Position numbers and translations under genes: made by a program. The notes under the pieces were generated by a model that did not search any database, was not told where the DNA came from, and saw only the letters and a list, made by a program, of their open reading frames with translations. Shown here piece by piece: positions 57,781 through 64,000 of a stretch of 64,000 nt of DNA; within the stretch, counting starts at the first letter, position 1, and each line of letters begins with the position of its first letter. This DNA comes from Ferrovibrio sp036381655 (GTDB lineage: Bacteria > Pseudomonadota > Alphaproteobacteria > Ferrovibrionales > Ferrovibrionaceae), in NCBI RefSeq assembly GCF_036381655.1, contig NZ_DASVCJ010000059.1:45612-109611 (forward strand), in the 5' to 3' direction.

Positions 57781-58736
57781 GGGCGCGGGCGGTAGGGCGC
57801 TTCGAGGATTTTCACTTCCTCGTCGCTGAGCTTGAGCGCGATCCCGGCGACGGCATCCTCCAGATGATGCGGCTTGGAAGCGCCGACGATCGGCGCGGTG
57901 ATGCCCGGCCGGCTGGCCACCCAGGCGATGGCGACCTGCGCCGGCGGCACGCCGCGCTGCCTGGCCACCGTCTCCACCGCGGCGATGATGGCGTTCTCCT
58001 CCTCGGGGCGGTCGTACCAGGCATGCGAGCGGTCGTCGGTGACGGCGCGCTGCGTCTGGCGCTGGCGCGAGCCGGCCAGCAGGCCGCGCGCCAGCGGCGA
58101 CCAGGGCGTGACCGCCAGGCCCTCATGGCGGCAGAGCGGCAGCATCTCGCGCTCTTCCTCGCGGTAGATCAGGTTGTAGTGGTTCTGCATCGAGACGAAC
58201 TGCGCCAGGCCATGCTGGCGCTGCAGGCCGAGCATCTTCATGAAGCGCCAGGCATGCATCGACGAAGCGCCGATATAGCGCGCCTTGCCGGCGCGCACGA
58301 CAATGTCCAGCGCCTCGATGGTCTCCTCGATCGGCGTTTCGGGATCGAAGCGGTGGATGATGTAGAGATCGACATAATCGGTGCCGAGCCGTTTGAGCGA
58401 GGCGTCGATCGAGGCCAGGATATGCTTGCGCGACAGGCCGCGGTCGTTCGGCTTGTCGCTCATCGGATTGTACACCTTGGTGGCGATCACCAGGTCGTCG
58501 CGGCGCGGGCCGAAATCGCGCAGCGCGCGGCCCAGCACCTCCTCGCTGGCGCCGCGGGAATACATGTCGGCGGTATCGAAAAAGGTGATGCCCAGCTCCA
58601 GCGCCTTCTTGATGAAAGGCCGGCTGGCTTCCTCGTCCAGCACCCATTCGCGCCATGCCGGACTGCCATAGGTCATGCAGCCGAGGCACAGACGCGAAAC
58701 CTTCATGCCGGTGGAACCGAAGCGGACCTGATCCAT
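57762..58736 (-). CDS. Aldo/keto reductase
   Basis: A 324-residue NADPH-dependent AKR from ATG 58736 (MDQVRFGSTGMKVSRLCLGC). The catalytic tetrad region is FFDTADMYSRGASEEVLGRA, with Lys in VIATKVYNPM and His in YIIHRFDPETPIEE. The NADP motif near the C-terminus is GITAPIVGASKPHHLEDAVA. It is of the YajO/AKR11-like type acting on small aldehydes or ketones. The 3' end sits in a short tandem repeat. Confidence 0.94.
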   Translation of the reverse strand: MDQVRFGSTGMKVSRLCLGCMTYGSPAWREWVLDEEASRPFIKKALELGITFFDTADMYSRGASEEVLGRALRDFGPRRDDLVIATKVYNPMSDKPNDRGLSRKHILASIDASLKRLGTDYVDLYIIHRFDPETPIEETIEALDIVVRAGKARYIGASSMHAWRFMKMLGLQRQHGLAQFVSMQNHYNLIYREEEREMLPLCRHEGLAVTPWSPLARGLLAGSRQRQTQRAVTDDRSHAWYDRPEEENAIIAAVETVARQRGVPPAQVAIAWVASRPGITAPIVGASKPHHLEDAVAGIALKLSDEEVKILEAPYRPRPIAGHQ

Positions 58737-58864
58737 GGCGCGATCCTTCTGCTGGCGAGCGGGCGTTGCGTTCGCAATCCCGCATGCTAGCGGCCCGGGC
58801 CGGCCCAGAGTCAAGTCAGAGTCGAGCCCGCGTCAAGCCCGCGGATCGCGCGCAACTTTCGCTA

Positions 58865-59290
58865 TCACCGCAGCAGCTTCAATGATCCCGTCAGCGACCT
58901 GATCCATTTCGCCGGACCGGCCAGGCCGAGGCCGTCGATGCGCTCGGCGGCGAGATCGCATTGGGGAAAGCGCGCACGATACTCCTCGAAGGAATGCAGC
59001 GCCCGCGCGAAGGCGGGAAACGGCACGATTGCCGCGCCGTCCGGCGCCGGCAGGGCTTTCAGCAGCACTTCGCCGATCCGCTCGGCGCTGGCCTGCAGCA
59101 CCGGCAGCGGCCGGTCGGCGGAATTCTTCACCACGCGGCGACGGGCATCGATCAGCGTCGTATTGCCCAGGGCCGGCATGACGGCGCCCAGTCCGACGGC
59201 GATCACGCCGACGGTGTTGGCGAGGAAACCCAGGCCGAGCGAGGGATCGACGATGACGGCGATGCGGATGTCGGGATGATGCTCGTTCAT
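58865..59290 (-). CDS. DUF2000 family protein
   Basis: A 141-residue protein from ATG 59290 (MNEHHPDIRIAVIVDPSLGL). GFLANTVGVIAVGLGAVMPA and PLPVLQASAERIGEVLLKAL fit the DUF2000 family, which has a peptidyl-tRNA-hydrolase-II-like fold; the biochemical role is unknown. It starts 19 bp after the phhA stop on the same strand, so it is the downstream gene of the phenylalanine hydroxylase operon, where a pterin recycling gene would often be found. Confidence 0.85.
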   Translation of the reverse strand: MNEHHPDIRIAVIVDPSLGLGFLANTVGVIAVGLGAVMPALGNTTLIDARRRVVKNSADRPLPVLQASAERIGEVLLKALPAPDGAAIVPFPAFARALHSFEEYRARFPQCDLAAERIDGLGLAGPAKWIRSLTGSLKLLR

Positions 59291-59309
59291 AGGCCTGCCG
59301 CGTTCGGAG

Positions 59310-60200
59310 TCACACATCCGCCCGGCCGCTTTCCCAGCCGCCTTCCCTGGCATCCAGGGTGCCGCGGGCGATCACGGCATCGCCCTCGATCACGTCCGCC
59401 GCGCCGAGATCGGGCTCGGCTTCCAGCGCGGCGTAGATCGGCGCGAAATCCGGACGCGTCGCCTCGAACAGCTCGGCGAAGCTGCGGATGACGAAATAGG
59501 TCTTCTGATAGGTGTCGATCCGGTATTTCGTGCGCATGATGCGGCGCAGATCGAAACGCAGGCGGTTGGGCGCCGCCGATTCCAGGCAGAAGACGCTTTC
59601 GCCTTTCGACGACAGGATGCCGCTGCCATAGATGCGCAGGCCCTCCGGCGTCTCGATGAGGCCGAATTCGACGGTGTACCAGTAGAGCCGCGCCAGCCGA
59701 TGCAGCGCGTTCAGCCGCATCGCCTTCAGCCCGCCCCGCCCATAGGCCTGCATGTAATCGGCGAAGACGGGATTCATCAGCAGCGGCACATGGCCGTAGA
59801 TGTCGTGGAAGACATCCGGCTCCTGCAGGTAGTCGATCTGGTCGCGCCGGCGCAGCCACCAGGTCGCCGGAAAGCGCCGCTCGGCCAGATGGCCGAAAAA
59901 AACCTCGTCGGGCACCAGGCCGGGCACGGCGACGATGCGCCAGCCGGTCGCCCTGTCCAGCAGATCCGACAGGCGTTCGAAATCCGGCACGCCGCCGCCA
60001 TCGTCATGCGCCGCGGCGACGCCGAGCCCCCGCAGGCCGGCGAGGAATTCGCCGCAGGCGCGGCCGGGCAGCAGCCTGGCCTGGCGCTGGAACAGCAGCC
60101 GCCAGACGGCATGGTCCTCGGCCGAATAGAGATGGCGCGGCTGGTCCAGCGTGTAATCGGGGCGCAGCGGCAGATCGGCATGCCGTTCGAGGGCGACCAT
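59310..60200 (-). CDS. phhA: Phenylalanine 4-monooxygenase
   Basis: A 296-residue pterin-dependent iron hydroxylase that converts phenylalanine to tyrosine. Iron ligands are the two histidines of DVFHDIYGHVPLL and the glutamate of WYTVEFGLIET. VPGLVPDEVFFGHLAERRFP and SSKGESVFCLESA are bacterial PheH signatures. It lacks the eukaryotic ACT regulatory domain. A divergent Lrp-type gene and a downstream DUF2000 gene suggest a regulated amino-acid catabolic unit. Confidence 0.95.
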   Translation of the reverse strand: MVALERHADLPLRPDYTLDQPRHLYSAEDHAVWRLLFQRQARLLPGRACGEFLAGLRGLGVAAAHDDGGGVPDFERLSDLLDRATGWRIVAVPGLVPDEVFFGHLAERRFPATWWLRRRDQIDYLQEPDVFHDIYGHVPLLMNPVFADYMQAYGRGGLKAMRLNALHRLARLYWYTVEFGLIETPEGLRIYGSGILSSKGESVFCLESAAPNRLRFDLRRIMRTKYRIDTYQKTYFVIRSFAELFEATRPDFAPIYAALEAEPDLGAADVIEGDAVIARGTLDAREGGWESGRADV

Positions 60201-60250
60201 GGCGGCTCCTCCCGCAAGTCTCGCGATGGCCCAGCCTACGCCGTTCCGGT

Positions 60251-60335
60251 TGCATGATCTGCGCGTTATGGGCGGAATTTGGCCCTATTTCGTCAACTTC
60301 CTTGCATGTTTAATAATTTTATGCATGATTCGCGC
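60251..60335. promoter_or_regulatory. Repeated TGCATGAT motifs between phhA and the Lrp-type gene
   Basis: TGCATGATCTGCGCG at 60251 and TGCATGATTCGCGC at 60322 share a TGCATGATYYGCGC-type word, 71 bp apart, flanking an AT-rich centre (TTTAATAATTTTA at 60309). A further TGCATG lies at 60304. They are good candidates for binding by the adjacent Lrp-family protein in control of the divergent genes. Confidence 0.45.
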
Positions 60336-60821
60336 ATGCAGCCCGCCGATCTCGATGTTTTCGACTTGCGCCTGCTGGCGGCGCTGCAGCGCGAGGGGCG
60401 CGCCGCCAATGCGGCCCTGGCCGAGCGGGTCGGCCTCAGCGCCAGCCAGGTCAGCCGCCGGCTGGCGCAACTGGAGCGGAGCGGCCTGATCGAGCGCTAC
60501 GCCGCGCTGCTGAAACCCGAAGCGGTCGGCCTGAGCGTGCAGGCCTTTTCCAATGTCTCGCTGGAGCGCCATGTCGAGGAGCTGGTGCACGGCTTCGAGC
60601 AGGCGGTGGCGCGCCATGCCGAAATCCTCGAATGCTATTCGGTCACCGGCGAAGCCGATTTCGTCCTGCGCATCGTTGCGCCGGACCTGAAGGCCTTCGC
60701 CGATTTCCTCACGCAGCGCCTGCTGCGCATTCCCGGCGTGCGCAGCGTGCGCTCCTCCATCGTGCTGCACCGGATCAAGCAGACGACCGAACTGCCGCTC
60801 GATCGCGTCGGCACGCGCTAG
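60336..60821 (+). CDS. Lrp/AsnC-family transcriptional regulator
   Basis: About 161 residues. The start at 60336 gives MQPADLDVFDLRLLAALQRE, the usual Lrp opening; ATG at 60306 or 60321 is also in frame and none has a clear ribosome site. The helix-turn-helix is ALAERVGLSASQVSRRLAQL, followed by a RAM/ACT-like ligand domain with ECYSVTGEADFVLRIVAPDL and IPGVRSVRSSIVLHRIKQTT. It likely senses an amino acid and controls phhA, by position. Confidence 0.92.
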   Translation: MQPADLDVFDLRLLAALQREGRAANAALAERVGLSASQVSRRLAQLERSGLIERYAALLKPEAVGLSVQAFSNVSLERHVEELVHGFEQAVARHAEILECYSVTGEADFVLRIVAPDLKAFADFLTQRLLRIPGVRSVRSSIVLHRIKQTTELPLDRVGTR

Positions 60822-60859
60822 GCGCAGGCCGCCGCAGCAATGGCGCGCGGCGCGGACGC

Positions 60860-61792
60860 CTATGCGTTGAGGAAATCCGGCACCGCCGAGGCGATCAGCA
60901 ATTCGATCAGGCCGGTCATCGCGCTCTGCACCCGGGCGAAGCCGCCGGCCGGGGCGATTTTCGTTTCATGCATGTAGAGATCGCGGTTGATCTCGAGCTG
61001 CAGCGTATGGATGCCCTGGTCGCGCCGGCTGTAATGCTGGGTGATGTAGCCGCCGGCATAGGGCTTGTTGCGCGTGGTCGAAAAGCCGCAGGATTTCAGG
61101 TAATCCTCGACGCGGTCGACCAGGCGCGGATTGCACGATGCGCCGTGGAAATCGCCGATCACCATGTCGGCGCGGCGCTGGCCGGCATCGGGCTGGTTGC
61201 TGCCGCCGACACTCGGCATCGAATGGCAATCGAGCAGAAGCGCCACGCCATGGCGCGCCCTGGCCTCGGCCAGCAGCGCCTGCAGCGCCTCGTGATACGG
61301 CCGCCAGCAGGTTTCGACGCGGCGCTCGGCCTCGTGGAAGGGCAGCTTGTCGCGGTAAATTTCGAGTCCGCCGCCGACCACGCGGGCGATGGTGCCGAGC
61401 CCGGCGCCGATCTTGCTGCTGTCGGTGACGACATGCGGCGGCAGCGGCGCGTCGAACATCGCCGGATCGAGTTCGTAGGCCGAGCGGTTCGGATCGCAAT
61501 AGGCGCGCGGGAACAGCGCTTCCAAAAGCGGCGCGCCGAGTTTCGGTCCGGCGGCATACAGCTCGTTGACGAAGGCGTCTTCGGAGCGCCGCAGGGTCAG
61601 TTCGTCCAGCTTGCTGGCGCGCTGGAAGCTGGCCGGATAGATGGCGCCGGAATGCGGCGAGGACAGCACCAGGGCGGTCGGAGCGGCGGCAGCGGCGCCG
61701 AAATCGGCCGGACGGGTGACGCGGATCGGCGGATCGTGCGGAAATTCCGGATCGGGCTGATAACGGCGGACTTGCAGACTGGCGCTTGTCAT
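60860..61792 (-). CDS. N-formylglutamate amidohydrolase-family protein
   Basis: A 310-residue metallohydrolase of the HutG-type/N-formylglutamate deformylase family. Metal and active-site segments are LVLSSPHSGAIYPASFQRAS, LLDCHSMPSVGGSNQPD and VIGDFHGASCNPRLVDRVED. It may act in histidine degradation or on another N-formyl amino acid; no other hut genes are in the window. It is convergent with the Lrp-type gene. Confidence 0.92.
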   Translation of the reverse strand: MTSASLQVRRYQPDPEFPHDPPIRVTRPADFGAAAAAPTALVLSSPHSGAIYPASFQRASKLDELTLRRSEDAFVNELYAAGPKLGAPLLEALFPRAYCDPNRSAYELDPAMFDAPLPPHVVTDSSKIGAGLGTIARVVGGGLEIYRDKLPFHEAERRVETCWRPYHEALQALLAEARARHGVALLLDCHSMPSVGGSNQPDAGQRRADMVIGDFHGASCNPRLVDRVEDYLKSCGFSTTRNKPYAGGYITQHYSRRDQGIHTLQLEINRDLYMHETKIAPAGGFARVQSAMTGLIELLIASAVPDFLNA

Positions 61793-61984
61793 CGACTCTC
61801 TGATGGCTCTGGATCTGATTGCTGTGAATCAGCGTGGATGGGGCGGACCCGGCCGGCGGCGGGCGCGCCGGCCGGACAGATATGGCATCGGCAATGATAA
61901 TGAACGCCCGGGCGGGGCTTGCCAACCGGTGCCGCAGCGATTAAAAGCCTGCCGGTCCGGTTCGGCCGGATGTTTCGCGTGTAC

Positions 61985-62059
61985 GGGCGGTTAGCTCAGC
62001 GGTAGAGCACTACCTTGACATGGTAGGGGTCACTGGTTCGATCCCAGTATCGCCCACCA
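61985..62059 (+). tRNA. tRNA-Val (GAC anticodon)
   Basis: Starts GGGCGGT and ends ATCGCCC-A-CCA; the acceptor stem pairs fully with one G-U. The D arm TAGCTCAGCGGTAGAGC, anticodon stem-loop CTACC-TTGACAT-GGTAG (anticodon GAC, reading GUC/GUU Val codons) and T arm CTGGTTCGATCCCAG are all canonical. CCA is encoded. It is a single tRNA with no rRNA nearby. Confidence 0.95.
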
Positions 62060-62162
62060 CGCGCGCCCAACCCCCCAGCATCACGATCTGCTCCGCAAGG
62101 CTGTTCCGGCTCCGCAACGGGGCTGCTCCAGCCCGCTGCGCAGCCGGGAATCCCGGCGCAAT

Positions 62163-62261
62163 AGGACATTTGTCCTTATTAGGCGCCCGCGTCGGGTGTT
62201 ATCCACAGTCTGTGAATAATGGCAGTGACATTGCTTCTGGTTGAATTCAACCTGTGGATAT
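62163..62261. promoter_or_regulatory. DnaA-box cluster with two palindromes after tRNA-Val
   Basis: The 332-bp gap from 62060 to 62391 has no gene. It contains a perfect palindrome AGGACATTTGTCCT (62163-62176), a DnaA box TTATCCACA (62199-62207), an inverted DnaA box TTATTCACA on the minus strand (62211-62219), a perfect 14-bp palindrome GGTTGAATTCAACC (62239-62252) and a one-mismatch DnaA box on the minus strand (62253-62261). The segment is AT-rich for this genome. It may be a DnaA-controlled promoter; a replication origin is not supported by the neighbouring genes. Confidence 0.55.
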
Positions 62262-62391
62262 TGATGAAAAATCCCGGTTTTCCCGGGCGCTGCTTTAGAT
62301 ATACTTAACCATAGGGATGGACAGTTACGACGTGCAGGCAACCGGTGGGGTGGGGTCCGATCCGCCGGCCGAATCGAAGGGGAGTTCGATA

Positions 62392-62658
62392 ATGTCGATG
62401 ACTGCGTTGGAACCGCGGCAGGCTGCGGGGGGCGATGGCCGTGGTGCGATAGAGATTCCGGTCGGAACCGTATTTGTCGAGCGCTCGCGCTTTCTGCCGA
62501 AAGACGCGCAGCCGCGTTGGCGGGTCGAGCGCATCGTGGCGCTGCCGAATCTTCCCCGGCATGCCGCGATCCGCAAATTGGAGCCGGGCGGCGAGGAACG
62601 GCTGATCACGCTGCAGGCGCTGGCGCAAAGCGGGAAATACCGTCGCCTGGACAATTGA
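62392..62658 (+). CDS. Small protein of unknown function
   Basis: An 88-residue protein from ATG 62392 with GGGGAG ahead of it (an upstream ATG at 62317 is in frame). It reads GTVFVERSRFLPKDAQPRWR then VERIVALPNLPRHAAIRKLE, ending KYRRLDN. It resembles short basic proteins annotated as hypothetical in alphaproteobacteria. No domain is recognised. The start lies downstream of the DnaA-box cluster, which may control it. Confidence 0.55.
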   Translation: MSMTALEPRQAAGGDGRGAIEIPVGTVFVERSRFLPKDAQPRWRVERIVALPNLPRHAAIRKLEPGGEERLITLQALAQSGKYRRLDN

Positions 62659-62830
62659 ATCCCGTCCCGTGAATCCCGTCCAGCGCCTTCGTCAGCCCGC
62701 TGCTTCTCCGGCCGGACACCGTTATCAAAAATACACCCCAGGCGTTTGACGAGTTTCAGTAATTTGCGCATCTGCGCATCAAGAGGATGAGTCACGTTCG
62801 CTTTATGCGTCTGTTTGCCTGAGGTGCTTC

Positions 62831-64000
62831 ATGCGTCTGTCCCTGGTCGTTAAGGTCACGCTGCTTGTCACGCTGCTGATCATTCTCACCGCGGCTGCGG
62901 TCGGCGGTTATGCGGTCTGGCATATCAATACCGAGGTCGCCGCCGCCAAGGCCGACAAGATCGCCCTCGGCATTCTCGCCGCCGCGCTCATCGCCGTGCT
63001 GATCGGCGGCGGCATCGCGGTTTTCGTCACCCGGCTGATGCTGCGGCCGCTGCCCCGCATCGCCGCCGCCACCGAAAAACTGGCCGATTACGACATGGGC
63101 GTCGAGATCGGCTATCGCGACCGCGGCGACGAGATCGGCATCATCGCCCGCGCCGTCGACAAGCTGAAGCAGACTTCGATAATCGCGGCGCGCGCCGAAA
63201 GCGGCCTGAGCAATGTCAGCGCCAACGTGATGATCACCGACAACGACAACGTGATCGTCTACTGCAACAACAGCGTGCTCGACATGCTGCGCAAGGCGCA
63301 GGACGACATCCGCAAGGATCTGCCGCATTTCGACGCCGACCAACTGGTCGGCCAGTCGATCGACCGCTTCCACAAGAATCCCGCGCATCAGCGCGATCTG
63401 CTGGCGGCGCTCGACAAGACCTACCGCAACCGCATCACCATCGGCGGGCGCATTTTCGACCTGATCGCCAATCCCGCCTACGACAAGCGCGGCGCGCGCG
63501 TCGGCACGGTGGTGGAATGGGCCGACCGCACGGAGGAGGTGCGCCTGGGCAACGAGATGGTCGCGCTGATCGAGCGCGCCACCGATAACGGCTTCGCCGA
63601 CCGCGTCGATCTGGCCGGCCGTAGCGGCTTCATCAAGGCGCTCGGCCAGGCGATCAACACCATGTCCGACAAATGCCAGGCGATGACCGGCGAGATCGCG
63701 GCAGCGATCGATGCCATGGCCAAGGGCGATCTGACGCAGCGCCTGAGCAAGGATTATCCCGGCATCTTCGGCCAGCTCAAATCCGGCACCACGGCCCTGG
63801 GCGAACGCCTGCGCGATTTCGCCGCGCGGCTGTCCGATACCGCGCGCACCGTGCGCGACGCCTCTGCCGAAATCTCGACCGGCAGCCAGGATCTGGCGAG
63901 CCGCACCGAGAGCCAGGCGGCGAGCATCGAGGAAACCGCCGCCTCGATGCACGAGATCACGGCAACGGTGAAGCAGAATGCCGATAACGCCCAGGCCGCC
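62831..64000 (+). CDS. Methyl-accepting chemotaxis protein with a minimal periplasmic loop (partial)
   Basis: 390 residues, open to the window edge, from ATG 62831 with GAGGTG before it. TM1 (about 5-29) and TM2 (about 44-67) are separated by only about 14 residues (HINTEVAAAKADKI), so there is no periplasmic sensor domain. A HAMP domain follows, then a PAS-like region (SNVSANVMITDNDNVIVYCN) and a second HAMP-like stretch (AIDAMAKGDLTQRLSKDYPG). The start of the methylation helix is RTESQAASIEETAASMHEIT. The signalling hairpin lies beyond the window. Sensing is probably cytoplasmic. Confidence 0.9.
   Translation, partial: MRLSLVVKVTLLVTLLIILTAAAVGGYAVWHINTEVAAAKADKIALGILAAALIAVLIGGGIAVFVTRLMLRPLPRIAAATEKLADYDMGVEIGYRDRGDEIGIIARAVDKLKQTSIIAARAESGLSNVSANVMITDNDNVIVYCNNSVLDMLRKAQDDIRKDLPHFDADQLVGQSIDRFHKNPAHQRDLLAALDKTYRNRITIGGRIFDLIANPAYDKRGARVGTVVEWADRTEEVRLGNEMVALIERATDNGFADRVDLAGRSGFIKALGQAINTMSDKCQAMTGEIAAAIDAMAKGDLTQRLSKDYPGIFGQLKSGTTALGERLRDFAARLSDTARTVRDASAEISTGSQDLASRTESQAASIEETAASMHEITATVKQNADNAQAA

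Noticed and set aside
62020..62244. 74-residue frame running out of tRNA-Val
   Set aside because: Overlaps the tRNA and the DnaA-box region and has no protein-like character.
62060..62391. Chromosomal replication origin
   Set aside because: Only three boxes and no origin-associated genes such as dnaA, dnaN, hemE or parAB; a DnaA-regulated site is more likely.
62788..62823. Eleven-codon frame (MSHVRFMRLFA) just before the chemoreceptor, sharing ATGCGTCTGT with its start
   Set aside because: The purine run touches the ATG with no spacing and there is no attenuator structure, so a leader peptide is not supported.

Overview
The window is about 64 kb of GC-rich, densely coding chromosomal DNA. 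The gene content points to an alphaproteobacterium, most likely Rhodospirillales-like. The supporting evidence is the irr-fabA-fabB-fabI block, the thrS-infC pair, pssA-psd, the rplU-rpmA-obgE-proB-proA-nadD block, class 2 pyrD and an alphaproteobacterial-style cobalamin cluster. Genus cannot be fixed from the sequence alone.

Layout. 0-9.5 kb is a corrin-ring operon: the His-rich end of a probable CbiX, then cobH, cobL, cobI, a cbiG-cobJ fusion and cobM on the plus strand, cobK and cbiD on the minus strand, then cobA and cobB on the plus strand. CbiD, CbiG and a CbiX-like chelatase together suggest the early-cobalt-insertion (oxygen-independent) branch. 9.5-14.2 kb holds an SH3 envelope protein and a nitrosative-stress block: an NsrR-like regulator diverging from fdxA, a 3-TM protein, nnrS and a group III truncated hemoglobin. 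14.5-18.1 kb holds rubrerythrin, an HdrD/GlpC-type Fe-S protein and a DUF3501 gene, preceded by an Irr-type box, with irr next door. 18.3-21 kb is fabA-fabB-fabI. 21-28.8 kb holds a class V aminotransferase, small uncharacterised genes (one apparently starting at CTG), pssA, psd, an Atm1-type ABC exporter and a fumarylacetoacetase-family hydrolase. 29-32.6 kb holds pyrD, a DUF952 gene and a decayed prophage (holin fragment, probable portal fragment, small virion-module genes, S24 repressor). 32.6-38.6 kb holds an XPD/DinG-type helicase, a hydrolase, a TerB-like protein, a nucleotidyltransferase and a nuclease. 38.6-43.5 kb is the ribosomal protein/obgE/proline/NAD block. 43.5-50.2 kb holds a frameshifted DUF2442 gene, a methyltransferase, a quinone oxidoreductase, infC (ATA start), thrS and a glycosyltransferase. 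50.2-64 kb holds mostly housekeeping and detoxification genes (two hydrolase/acetyltransferase genes, epimerase, TPR protein, queG, RidA, two GSTs, a frameshifted histidine kinase, an aldo/keto reductase), the phhA-DUF2000 operon with a divergent Lrp regulator, an N-formylglutamate amidohydrolase, tRNA-Val(GAC), a DnaA-box cluster and the start of a chemoreceptor.

Recurring themes. At least six intergenic copies of a 75-100 bp element with TCGTCA/TGACGA-like ends occur; one copy supplies the stop codon of a gene. Three genes carry apparent single-base frameshifts. Two genes (infC and a small gene at 23.6 kb) have no canonical start codon but have a well-placed Shine-Dalgarno. All assignments are by reading motifs and remembered family patterns; no database search was run.
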